A DNA stretch of 64,000 nt, from NCBI GenBank assembly GCA_021018815.1, contig JAITYX010000055.1:3161422-3225421 (forward strand), written 5' to 3'. A program made the position numbers and the translations under genes. How positions within the stretch are numbered: position 1 is the first letter of the stretch; every line of letters begins with the position of its first letter. Under the pieces are notes generated by a model that worked only from the letters and a program-made list of their open reading frames with translations, made no database searches and was not told the origin of the DNA. This DNA is from Talinum fruticosum. Taxonomy: Eukaryota > Streptophyta > Magnoliopsida > Caryophyllales > Talinaceae. This document shows positions 36,961-47,369 of the stretch, one piece after another.

Positions 36961-39290
36961 ACTATGCAAGGTTAGAAAACTTTTGTAGCATCTATACTTC
37001 AAATCTAAAGTTTATTTACATGAACCATCACTCTAATATTTTGGTTGAGATCAAGGACGGAGCTATAAGTGGGCACGGTCCCCTCCACATTTTGCATATA
37101 ACCTCAGGCAAAATTATTTCAATTTTTAATATTATAAATGTCTAAATTATTCAATCTAAACAATGCCCCATCCCCTCCGTTTCACAATACAAGCTTTGGA
37201 TTTGTCCCGGGGTTGAGATAGTTGTTACACAATATTCATCGGGTGGATGCTTTATTGCGTTTATTGTTATCTATCCACACATCAATATGACTTCTTGAGG
37301 GGTGACCTTTGTTTTTGGGTAAGCGATGCTCTTCAACTATTGGTGAAAAGGGTATAGCAGAAGCAGAAGCAGAAGCAGATGCACTGCACTTTGTTATATC
37401 CTATCCGCATCCAATTACCAAACATATCCATAATTACCTTTAAGTACCGGCAACAAGGCCATAGTGGTGTGGGGTTCGAAATTAAAGATGCTTTTTTGTG
37501 ACCCACTAGGCTTATTTGCTCGAACAACATATAATAGAACTCACCTTAAGTCGTGTTCAAGTCAATTTGGGGTTGATTAACTTTGACGACTTTAATTTAC
37601 AGCACACCGCTTTTATCAACCCTTCAACTAGGGCTTCCTCATGACGGCATCAAACACAAAGGAGGTTTTTTTAGACCTTTTTATCCTATATTTTATTCGA
37701 GTTGAACTCCAATTGATATGTAAAAAGGCAAAACTCTCTTCTTATAAATTATCTCCGTTAATAAAATTTAAAATCGAGACTCTATTTAAGAAAAAACAAA
37801 TGTCAAATTACGTGAACCAATTTGGGTTCGTAATAAAAGGAATTTTACATTTTCCATTATTTTATATCCAAAATAGTTGAAAGAGGAATAGATTAGCATA
37901 AAATTTTGTTAAATATTGCAACTCCACTAATCCCTTGTGTCTCTTTCTAGAAAAGTTTGATGCCAGAGCTATGATACCTGTATAAGGGATCGCATATTTT
38001 CAATCAACGGATACTTTATTATAAATTTTATTAATATATATATTTGGTAAGTTAGATAAGTTTTTATAATATTTTAAATTTTGTATCAATTAATTTTAAT
38101 TTTCTTGTAGGTGTTGTATTTTTTTAAAAAAAAATATTTTGTACCATGTCAACATTGATCTCGCAACATATATTTTATAGATTGCAAATTTTTTTAATTA
38201 AAAGAAAGTCATTCCCTAATCTACAATGTAATCCATCATATCGCAATTATTTTTTCTCTCAAAACCAATCTTTTTACTTACAACAATAAGGTTAATTATA
38301 CTTCAGTTCCGAAATAAGATTAGATTTTTTTGTGAATCTCTAAGTATCATATTTAAGAAGAAAAGTGGTGTTGTGATATCTATTTTACCTCTACCTGATA
38401 CACTAGAAAATAATTAAAGTCTTCTAATTGTAATAATTATATGTAAATCCTAAGTGTTGAAGCAACGACTAACCTAACAACTCATTCTATTTTCTCCCTC
38501 CGTGAGACTCACTCTATTTCCTCCATCCGCAAGGTTCAATTATGAGGGAACGATTTCCTCATTTGAGAAAAGGGGGGACACCCCATCCTCGACCCAGCAA
38601 GCCTTCTGAACTTCTTCTGAAATAAAGAGCCCAGAAGGTGGGCATACTTAAAAGCAAAAAACACAGCCTAAGTTGTATCCACAAATTTATTTGTTTTGTT
38701 ATTAATTGATGAGTTAATTCCTTTTAGCAAATTTGAATTCCTTTTAGCTTTTTGTTCAATGAGTCGCATAATTTTGCCATTATCTATCCGCATAACGGAG
38801 TTCAAATTCAAACCACTGAAACTGAACGAACACTCTTACCTTACCCAAAAGAAAAAAAATGCCATTATCAGAAAAAACATTTCTTTCTTTTTTGTGCAAT
38901 TGAGGGGTAAAAACCCTAGAAAAAGAAATTAAGGCCTAATCATTCTCGGCCAAGCCATCAGTAAAGCACTTATGTTTTCCACATCCGAACCCTTATACAT
39001 ATAAAAGCCATCACCTCAAAAGGGAGGAAAGCAAAAATCGACAAAACGGATGCATTATTTTTACATCAATGACAAAAAACTCAAGTAGAACACCACAAAC
39101 AAGACCAATCAGTAGTTAAAATGCAAAATCTCAAGTACAAGAGAACAAATCATACATGCCAGACCAGTAGAAAGGCAAAAATACAAAGTATTATCGATGT
39201 GCAAGAACTCTGATGTACTTAAATTGCTATTGAGATCCCGACAAAGAGAACAGAAAATGAAGCTATTGAACTTACTGCTAAATGAGTCCC
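36961..39290. other. Intergenic region downstream of the TPR gene
   Basis: No gene is recognisable. A (GCAGAA) run of about four units lies near 37357. Open frames at 37641-37880 and 38696-38932 have no domain features. The part next to 39290 may include the 3' untranslated region of the TPR gene. Confidence 0.5.
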
Positions 39291-42200
39291 CTAATCAGCC
39301 AATTTGTTCAAACGATGAATAGTGCTCCTTGCAACCCTGTTTCCAGGATCGAGTTTCATCACCGTTCTGAGGTCATCAGCTCCCAGTCTGTATTTCTCCA
39401 TACTCTCATACAAGAGTGCACGTTGTACAAGAACGGATACATTTTTGCCATCGTGATCTAGGACCTGTATAATAAAGCAGTGCAGATTGTTATATTCTCC
39501 CTGAAAAACTTAGATAAAAGGCATAATAAGCCATAAGATAGACCGCCAAACAAGGAAATCTGAGAAAATGCTGCATGTGCAGAGGGGAATTCCAAATCAA
39601 TTAATTGGTGACATTCAAACTGTCAAATAACCCAGAAACTCTGGCAAACAGAAGGGAAGACTGAGTAAAAAAGCTACAAAATTATTAGCTGCTCAGCAGA
39701 GAATAGAAATAGAAGCCGCAATCCTATTATATTCAAAGCCCTTAGCATTACTTCAGTGTATTCCTGCCTTTTGCGTTCTATTGATGAACATGAATTCAAT
39801 TATACATATAGGGAAATCTCCCAATAATATACACAAAGGGAACAAGGATGACAGAAACTATACAAATAAATATCATGCCAGCTCTAACCTGAGCTTGACG
39901 TTCGTTTACCTTATTCAGATCATGTTAACCTAAAGAGAAACATAGGCACAAGAACTTTAAATACCCGCCGGATTTATAAGGACATATATGGACACTATCA
40001 AGAACCTTAAAGGATACTTCCTGCTCAGAAGTTCCCTAAGGTTTTGTTGCAATGTTAATCATAGGCCTAATTTTTTGTTTGATTAGGAGTGATTTTGTGG
40101 TCTGTAGAAAAGATTAGAAGTAATTTTCTGCCGTAATTCTGACCTGTCACATATAGGTCACAGCTGTTTGGATTATCAGATGCCCAGTAGGAATCAAATT
40201 TACCAATGCAAGGTCAACAGATTATGTTGTTAGTCTCTGATTCTCTCTTCCATGCTTCCAAGCACTCAATATTTCTGAAGACTGAAGCTGTGTGATTTTG
40301 TTGCCCAGAAGTCCTGTTTGGAAGAATCATCCCATGATTGAATTTTTTTCACCACCAATCAGCGATAAGTATGATGGCTCTGGTAAGCTGACAAACTCAT
40401 TGTTTACCAAGAACTGAAAGAAGTTTAGACTTGCAGAGTTCACAGAGCTGCCTCAAAGCAACAAAGAATGTCTTGTAAAGAAGGTGATTGACCTGGATGA
40501 CTAGGTTGTAGTGATTCATAGGTTCAGGAGTATCTGCTCAATGGTTTTTCAAATTTGGTGCATGAATCCTTGCCAAGATGGTTTTGACCTGGGAAGGAAG
40601 TATAAGATCATAACAGCTATTTGGATTACGCAATAGTTGTGTAAAGCCTTTTGGTATTCAACTATGAAACCAAAATGGTGCAATATATTGCTTAAAGATA
40701 GGGATAAAATAAAGGCCTACATAGAAGGGACAAGAATCAGGAATGGATCTAAGTTGGAAGTAGAGGGTTGATTGACCCTGTAGGTCTTGCGACACAAAAA
40801 TATATCCAATATAAGTTACACGAAAATACACTTTAATGTCAGCGATATAGTGCTCAAGAAAGCAAATATGACCATGCAGGTCCACAATTCTCTTTAGAGT
40901 CAATCCTTGAAATTTGAAACCCATACTACCAATTTAATTTTGTTCCCCACTTGACAGCCCCCTTTAATCTTTGATCCTCCTACTTCGTTTGCCTCTCAAA
41001 GACTTCTTTACTCCTCCCTGCCATTTACTTTGCTCTTCATCTCCTTTTGTGGTTGGGAAGCTCTGATACCAATTTGATGCGGTTGAAGCACTGATACCAT
41101 TGATGAGGATGGATCCTCAATGCCAAAACATTATCAACAAGAAATAAACCAAAGAAAATCCAAAGCAAGCTCCTTTGAGTCAGACTAGAATAAAACTCTC
41201 AAATGGTCTGACAATTAGGAAAAGATAAATGGAATCCTCACCGAATCACTCTTCTGAAGCCAACGCACCAGTAAGGAGATTATAAAGGGGAGAATCCCAA
41301 ATCACCATTCTTAAACATAAAGATTTAAAGAGGGTTTTTTTTTTTTAAAACAAAGAGGAAGACCTTTAGCCATCAACTTCATTCATCAAATAATATAATT
41401 TTACAATGGAAGGAATGAGTATTTATACCCAAAACTCCAAAAAAAAGTTAGAAAATGGAGGCAGTAAGCCAATGGGGACAATAAGTCCATCGGAATTTAA
41501 ATCAAAATTCTAAAGATAAATAGACTTCCAAATGAGCTGGATTTTGGACAGCATATTCCCCTAACTTTCTAACTTTCCCCTAACTTTCTAGCTGCTTCTA
41601 AATTTCTACAGCCTTCCAGAAGAGTACACTCATCCTTTGGAAGTGCCACCACTTGGAGACTCTTTCTCGGTATGTTAGCAATCCCCCAATCCCCCCTCCA
41701 CCCCAATTTTGAGGAAATTTAAAACAGAGAGCTATAAGTTTGTAACTTTCTCCCTCAAGCAAATATCCAAACCTATCATGTGTTGGAATTTTCTGTTTTG
41801 TTCCACTTAGGAGGCCAATTTTCTCTCATGAGAAATAAGATGCATACAACCTGGCTCCTACATATGCATCTTACTCTCCTTTTGAAACTTATCATGGGAT
41901 CAATCATTTCACTCCCATAGACCTACTCCCTCTTTCAATTGAGCATATCAACTTTGACGTCTAAAAAAGAGTCAAGCAAATGAAAAAGGTCCTTAAACAC
42001 TCGCAATGTGAAATGAGTCATGCAACCTATCTAAATATAACCAACAAAGCGTTGGTTGAGGAGGTGGCAGTCTATCCCGATAAGTGAGGAAAACACAAGT
42101 TCGAATCCCTAGATGAAAGAGCTTTTACCTTCTCACTCGCAAAAAACTAGAGGTACCTCAAGTTCTTATCTAACTATTTTTTAGACCCAAAGTTCTGAAA

Positions 42201-44961
42201 AATGATTCGAATCCCCTTAAATTATGATGTAAACTATATTGGTGGGCCAAATCCGGCCCGGAGGGTTAACGGAGGCATAAAATGTCTATAATACCCATCA
42301 TTTATCTCTCTCTCTCTTTGGTGGCTCTTTTTCTGTCTCTCCTTCTTCCCTCTTCTCGTTCCCTGTTAATCTTCTCTACTTGTTCTTCTTCCCTCTTCCA
42401 TCCCCTGCTCTCTCGTTCTCGTTCTCTCGCCCTTTGTCCTGTTCCAGTCTCCCTCTTCACTCTTCTCTCTCTGTCCCTCTCGGTCCCCATTCTCCGTCAC
42501 CTCTCTCGTGTCGCTCCTCTCATCGCCCCTCTATGTTTCTGGCTCTTCGTTCTCCTTCTCTCCCCCTTTTTGTTGCTCTCACTCACAACCAACGCTTCTC
42601 CTTGGCAGAAAACGCTTGCCGGAGCAAACCCATCCTCATGACTTGGCCGGACTTGAGAGGAGGAGAGAGGACATTGCAGGAATATTTGGGTTGGGAATTG
42701 GATTTGCTAGTCTCGGTAAAGATGGGGGTATTATAGGTTTCCTCCATTTTAGGTGCTCTCCTATGGTGGAACTCTTTGAGGCCATTGCCATGAGAGATTG
42801 AAAGAGAAAGAAGAGAGAGACTTTGAGAGGGGAAGTGGATGAAGTTGAGGGTAAATTCAGCCTTTTACACCTCATTAAGGGTAAATTCGGGCTTCTAAAT
42901 CGAATTTTTAAAAATCCCGCCTAAATACTCGGTTTTCTAACGTCATCGGTTGGAGTTGGAGTTGGAGTTGGAGTTGGGATTTGGGCCACTAATATATTTT
43001 ACACCATAATTTAAGGGGATTTAGAATCATTTTTCATAATTTTGGGTCTAAAACATAGTTAGACAAGAACTCATGGTACATTTTGCTCTCACACGCAACC
43101 TGAAATGAGTCATACAACCTCTCTAAGTATAACCAACAAAGCGTTGGTTGAGGAGGTAGCGGTCCGACCCCGATAAGTGATGAGAACACAAATTCGAATC
43201 CCTAGATGAAAGGGCATTTACCTTAAACACTCAAAACCCAAAAAGAAAAATCTTTAAACACTCGTAGCCCGAAATGAGTCATACAACCTCTCTAAATATA
43301 ACCAACAAACTGTTGGTTAAGGAGGTAGCGTTTGATCTCCGATAAGTGAGGAGAATACAAGTTCGAATCCCGAGTCGAAAAGGTAGGTTCCCTTAAACAC
43401 TTGGAACCCAAAAAGAATTACATCCTTGTTGAAATTGAAACACACACACATACACACACACACACCCCTCTATGGATAGAAGCACACTCATTCAGAATTT
43501 ACCATGCATCACAATTGAACACAAAATGCCACATCACCAATATGAACAATTAAATTAAAATTAAACGGATAGCAAGCATTAATTCGCATTCTATAAAATG
43601 TAGTCATAAAAAATTAGTGGACAAGAACGTACCTTGGTACAATCACTAACAGCCTTCTTATATTCCCCAACTTCCTTGTAACATGAAGCCCGACAACTCA
43701 AAACCTCCATTACACCAGCTGTCTCACCAGATTTCTCTAAAAGAACTTCAGCCCAAGAAAGCCACTTTATTGCATCAGCATATTGACCTTGCTTGTAATT
43801 ATCCAAACCTTTAATTTTTGCCGTAGAAGCTGAAACACCAGCAGGTGGAGGTGGGAGCCCTTCAAGCTCAGTGGTATTTCCCCCATCATCATGCCCTCCC
43901 CCAAACTGTGAATCAAATCCCCAGTCATCACCACCCGAAAATGATTGTGCTTCAGGTGTGGCAGTGGCAGTCCCACCTGGAGCTGAGGATGATGAGAAAA
44001 ACATGTCAAATGAATCAGCAACTGCAGGCTGGGCAGGTGTTTGGTTCTGAGAAGCAAAACTCTCCATTTTCGGAACAGAAGCGGAATTTGATCCCATGGG
44101 ATTGCTGCCAGCAGAAGAAAATGTTGATGAGTTTGGTTTTGGTGCGTTCTGAAAATCCCCAAAGGCAAAGTCCACTGGAGCCGTAGTGTTAGTTTTTGGA
44201 GCTGAATTTAGACCTGCACCAGCCATTGGCTTCGACCCAAAATCAACCAAAGAACCAAATGGGTCCTTATTCGAGTTCATTCCAATTCCAGCACCACCAC
44301 CGCCGCCCATACTCCGCATTGAAGGACCACCCAAATTTGAATTCAAACTCGAACTCTTATTCATACTACTATTCCCATAGCCACCACCACTACCACTAGA
44401 TGCACTAGAAAAACTTTCAGGGCTCTGTGAAGAACCCCAAGCTGCAGCGCTACTTTTCACTGAAGTACTATTAGTTTTGGGCAACGAACCCGCCATACCG
44501 CTCATAGAAAACGAGCTCTGTACCGGAGGGACACTCTTCAAAGGAGCATTACTGATACTTTTGTTCTGACCCATAGCAGAGCTCACCAAATCCCCGAACA
44601 AATTCGGGTTTTTGTTCACAATACCAATGCCAGCGCTCGATCCAGAGGATGTCGGCGCTGCAGAGCCCCAACTCTTCCCAAAGATATCCCCAACCATGGA
44701 GGCCGGACCTCCCAACTCAGTCCGAGTCGCACTGGTGTGACTCGGCGCTGGTTGGTGAGTCCACGAGGGTTTTCCGGGCTGCCAAGACGGCGTCGTTGAG
44801 GCGGGTTTGGGTTGAGAAAACGAAGATGATGAAGTGTATGAATATGAAGGATTGGATTTATTTTTCTGCTCATTTAGGGATCGAGGACGATTGGATCCGA
44901 TCCCCAAATCAAAATCCAAATTGTTCAAAGATGTGCCAGCTTTCCCGTAATTCGAATTCAT
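39291..44961 (-). CDS. TPR-domain protein with long low-complexity N-terminus
   Basis: Two exons, 44961-43633 (443 codons) and 39464-39291 (57 codons plus TAG), joined in phase 0, give 500 aa. Residues 1 to about 370 are rich in Ser, Gly, Asn and Pro and carry short motifs of the kind used to bind endocytic adaptors (DIFGKSWG, NLFGDL, DPFGSLVDFG). The C-terminal ~120 residues form TPR-like helices: GLDNYKQGQYADAIKWLSWA, VLSCRASCYKEVGEYKKAVS and, in exon 2, VLVQRALLYESMEKYRLGAD followed by VMKLDPGN. This architecture matches a plant-conserved TPR family related by text to auxilin-like proteins, but no J domain is seen. Function is not established here. The exons are separated by a 4,168-base intron loaded with mobile elements; the 5' leader probably has its own intron (donor near 45129). 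Confidence 0.9.
41070..41700 (-). mobile_element. LTR retrotransposon fragment with tRNA-Met primer site
   Basis: On the minus strand TGGTATCAGAGC (41070-41082) is the exact primer-binding site complementary to initiator tRNA-Met used by many plant LTR elements. Upstream of it in the same sense are TATAAATACTCATTCC (about 41425) and TTGATGAATGAAGTTGATGG, an order typical of an LTR promoter and R/U5 region. I could not recognise gag or pol beyond the primer site, so this is a truncated element inside the TPR gene intron. Confidence 0.5.
42010..42142 (+). repeat. tRNA-like (SINE-like) repeat unit 1
   Basis: Contains TGGTTGAGGAGG, matching the pol III A box, and GTTCGAATCCC (42099-42109), matching the B box, at tRNA-like spacing. 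It is related to two tandem units at 43102-43425. The unit is cut by the long-TIR element. Confidence 0.5.
42143..43087. mobile_element. 945-bp long-TIR transposon (Mutator-like candidate) in TPR gene intron
   Basis: The ends are inverted repeats of about 105 bases. The left CAAGTTCTTATCTAACTAT matches the complement of ATAGTTAGACAAGAACTCAT on the right, and CCCCTTAAATTATGATGTAA matches the complement of TTACACCATAATTTAAGGGG. Flanks CTCACTCGCAA (42132-42142) and CTCACACGCAA (43088-43098) form an 11-base target duplication with one mismatch. Long TIRs with a 9-11 base duplication fit Mutator-like elements. The interior has a pyrimidine-rich stretch and an open frame with no transposase; a captured gene fragment (Pack-MULE) is possible but unproven. 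A (GTTGGA)5 run lies near 42950. Confidence 0.65.
43102..43425 (+). repeat. tRNA-like (SINE-like) tandem units 2 and 3, period 169
   Basis: Two ~169-base units start GAAATGAGTCATACAACCTC at 43102 and 43271. Each has an A-box-like TTGGTTGAGGAGG or TTGGTTAAGGAGG segment and a B-box-like TTCGAATCCC. With unit 1 they form a three-unit array split by the 945-bp element. No intact tRNA cloverleaf is claimed. Confidence 0.55.
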
Positions 44962-45129
44962 TCTCTACAATTATTATCGTATCTATACTCTTCGTATCGA
45001 AAATTTAAGCTAAAAAGAATGCGATGTAACGAGGAAAGAGAAAAGGCAACTAATAAGATCAGCGAAAACTGGAGAAAATTGAAGATGAAAGAAAACTAAA
45101 CAAGATCTGATCTGATTGAGATCAATACC

Positions 45130-45300
45130 TGAGCTAATGGGAGATCATGAACCAGGGAAAGAGAGAGAAACGCAACGGCGATGTCGGTGGAGTGACCTCG
45201 GGCTATGGAGAATTCGCGCGTAGAGAGAGAGAGAGAGAGAGGTGACTGATGAACGCCCGACGCCGTGCTGGTGGATATTACAGCGTCCAAACTCCGAACA
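45130..45300 (-). promoter_or_regulatory. Probable 5' untranslated exon and GA-rich leader of the TPR gene
   Basis: Reading on the minus strand, CTCAG/GTATTG at about 45129 is a good donor. An acceptor-like CTCCAG lies before the start-codon exon. A GA run at 45220-45240 becomes CT-rich in the sense orientation. The exon model is inferred. Confidence 0.4.
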
Positions 45301-47369
45301 AGAACTAATATATAGTACTCCCCCTCCTATACAATTTTTAAATTTAAGGCTGTTGAAAAACAAGAACCTTATTTGTATCGAAACAAATAAATAAAATAAA
45401 AAATAAGAATCTTATTTACATTTGGAGGGATACTTTTTGATTATATACTACATTATAGTTAGTAATTTTTATTAGAGGGTTAAAAGATAAAATATTTAGG
45501 AATCAAACGGAATTGAATCAGAAGCAAAATCAAGATATATGGAAATAAATTTTTTTCCTAGCATCACGTATTTGGTTCAATCTATTAATGATCGAAATAT
45601 GATTCTTGAAGTATAGGTATCGAATTAGTTATGTGTTGAAATTTCAAGTGTATTTTGAGATTTGTGTGTAAGATGTATCGAATTAGTTAGAAAGGATGTA
45701 TAATTTAAACACTTGTTTATTGTTACATTCAGATTGATTAAATTACCACTAAGTGGGAGTTCAAATCGCAAAAACTTACAAGTATTTGAAAGTATTTCTC
45801 TCATTCTTGAAATAGCGGGAATTGTTGGATAATTTCAAAAATGATAAGTTGGAATAAGCAGTTTGATTACCCAAGATAACCATTATGGTATTTAGGGATA
45901 GCAAACAAGTTGAGTCGGGACAACCAATAAGCAACACGGGCAGACCGTGTTAATGCACACAAGTCGTGTCGGTGGATAAGGGTCGTGTTGGTTGTGGTTT
46001 TTTTTTTTTTTTCCCGTATGCTCACAACATCCATTAAGATTAGGTCGTCTCTAATGAGAAACGACCCGTGTTGTCCTATTTTAAGGAGTTTCGATATATG
46101 GTTGCGATAAGATTGGATCCTAATCTCTCCCAATGGAATTAACTACTATCCTTATCCTTTCAGTGGCTTAAGAGTCTTACATTAAAGCTATTGGAGAGAG
46201 AAAATAGAGATGAACATCATCACATTCCCATGGATGAAACTTGAGACTTTGAACAAATAAGTCTTAGTAAAAGTGATCTCGTTGGCGATTTGTTGAAGTT
46301 TCCAATACCACAGTCCTTTCATATTTTCCCCAAGAGTTCCACCAATCAACCCTCATGGATGATCACGAAATTAACAAGGTCAATAACTTCAACGACGGCA
46401 TTAGTTGCCATTACTTAACCTTCAATTCAAGGAAAAGATGATATTATGAAATTTCAGTGAAAAGAAATCAAGGTGAAAATGCTACAGTTGGCAAGCAAGT
46501 CGTTCGGATCGAGCATGGGTCATATTACCTTATGCTCGGGGTCATGTTCAGATTATTAAGATTCGGTTCGATCGGTTCGGGTGGGATCATTGTCAGTTCA
46601 AGTTGGCTTCAAGGCATACAATTTTTGGTCCAATAAGCTTTTCTTGAAAAGAAAAACAAGTTTGGTGGTTTAAGTCTGGTCAATTTCGATTTTGGGTTGA
46701 CTTTGGCTAAGATGTTTTGGATGTCGGGTAGGGTATAGCTCTAGTAGGTTCAAGTCAGGTTTTTGGTCAGTTTTGCCTAGTCTAGAAAATGCCAATGAAA
46801 GATTTGAGCTCAAGAAGAGAGAAGCAAAGCTCAATCTTCGGATACGATAACATGCAAGGAAGTAAGGAACGGGATTCTTGAGAGACGTCCCTCTTTTCCT
46901 CTACAATGAGCTGGTTTAATTGATCAAGCAAATGTAATTACAGGCACACATCACATCACAATTAGAGTGTAGAGCTTTGTTTAGCTGGAATGATGCTAAC
47001 AGAGAGTCTCCAAAGAAGTCTTTAACTATTTAACAGAAACAGAAAACTACACGATTGTAAATAGTCCCCTCAATGCATTCACACAAGGGAGCAAGTCCAT
47101 AACGAATTTTGGGCAACCGATAAAGGGAATCAAACATAAGAAGGCAAACCTAACAGCAGCAAGTTCTAAAACAACAAAACTGATTACATACTCTCCGTAG
47201 TTGTATTCACATTTCTCGCGTTGAAACTACAGATCAGACAAGTATTCAATTTATGTGCATAGTAAAGTACAGGAGAGCTAAGGCTAACCCACAAGTCAGC
47301 ACACAACAGCACAACACGAGCAAAACCAGAGAAAAGTCTTCCTACGACTAAATTCAGTATAAATACTAC
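45301..47369. other. Intergenic region between the TPR and MORF genes
   Basis: No gene is recognised. The parts at 45890-46010 and 46490-46760 have GTCGTGTCGG and TTCGGTTCGATCGGTTCGGG repeats, like non-coding parts of plant DNA transposons, with unclear boundaries. The last ~150 bases next to 47369 may be the MORF 3' untranslated region. Confidence 0.5.

Noticed and set aside
42282..42641. 119-aa plus-strand open frame rich in Leu and Ser
   Set aside because: It lies inside the long-TIR transposon, comes from a pyrimidine-rich low-complexity tract and is open in several frames; no protein motif.
43845..44186. Plus-strand 113-aa open frame opposite the TPR gene
   Set aside because: It is the antisense shadow of a low-complexity exon that reads as a conserved protein on the minus strand.
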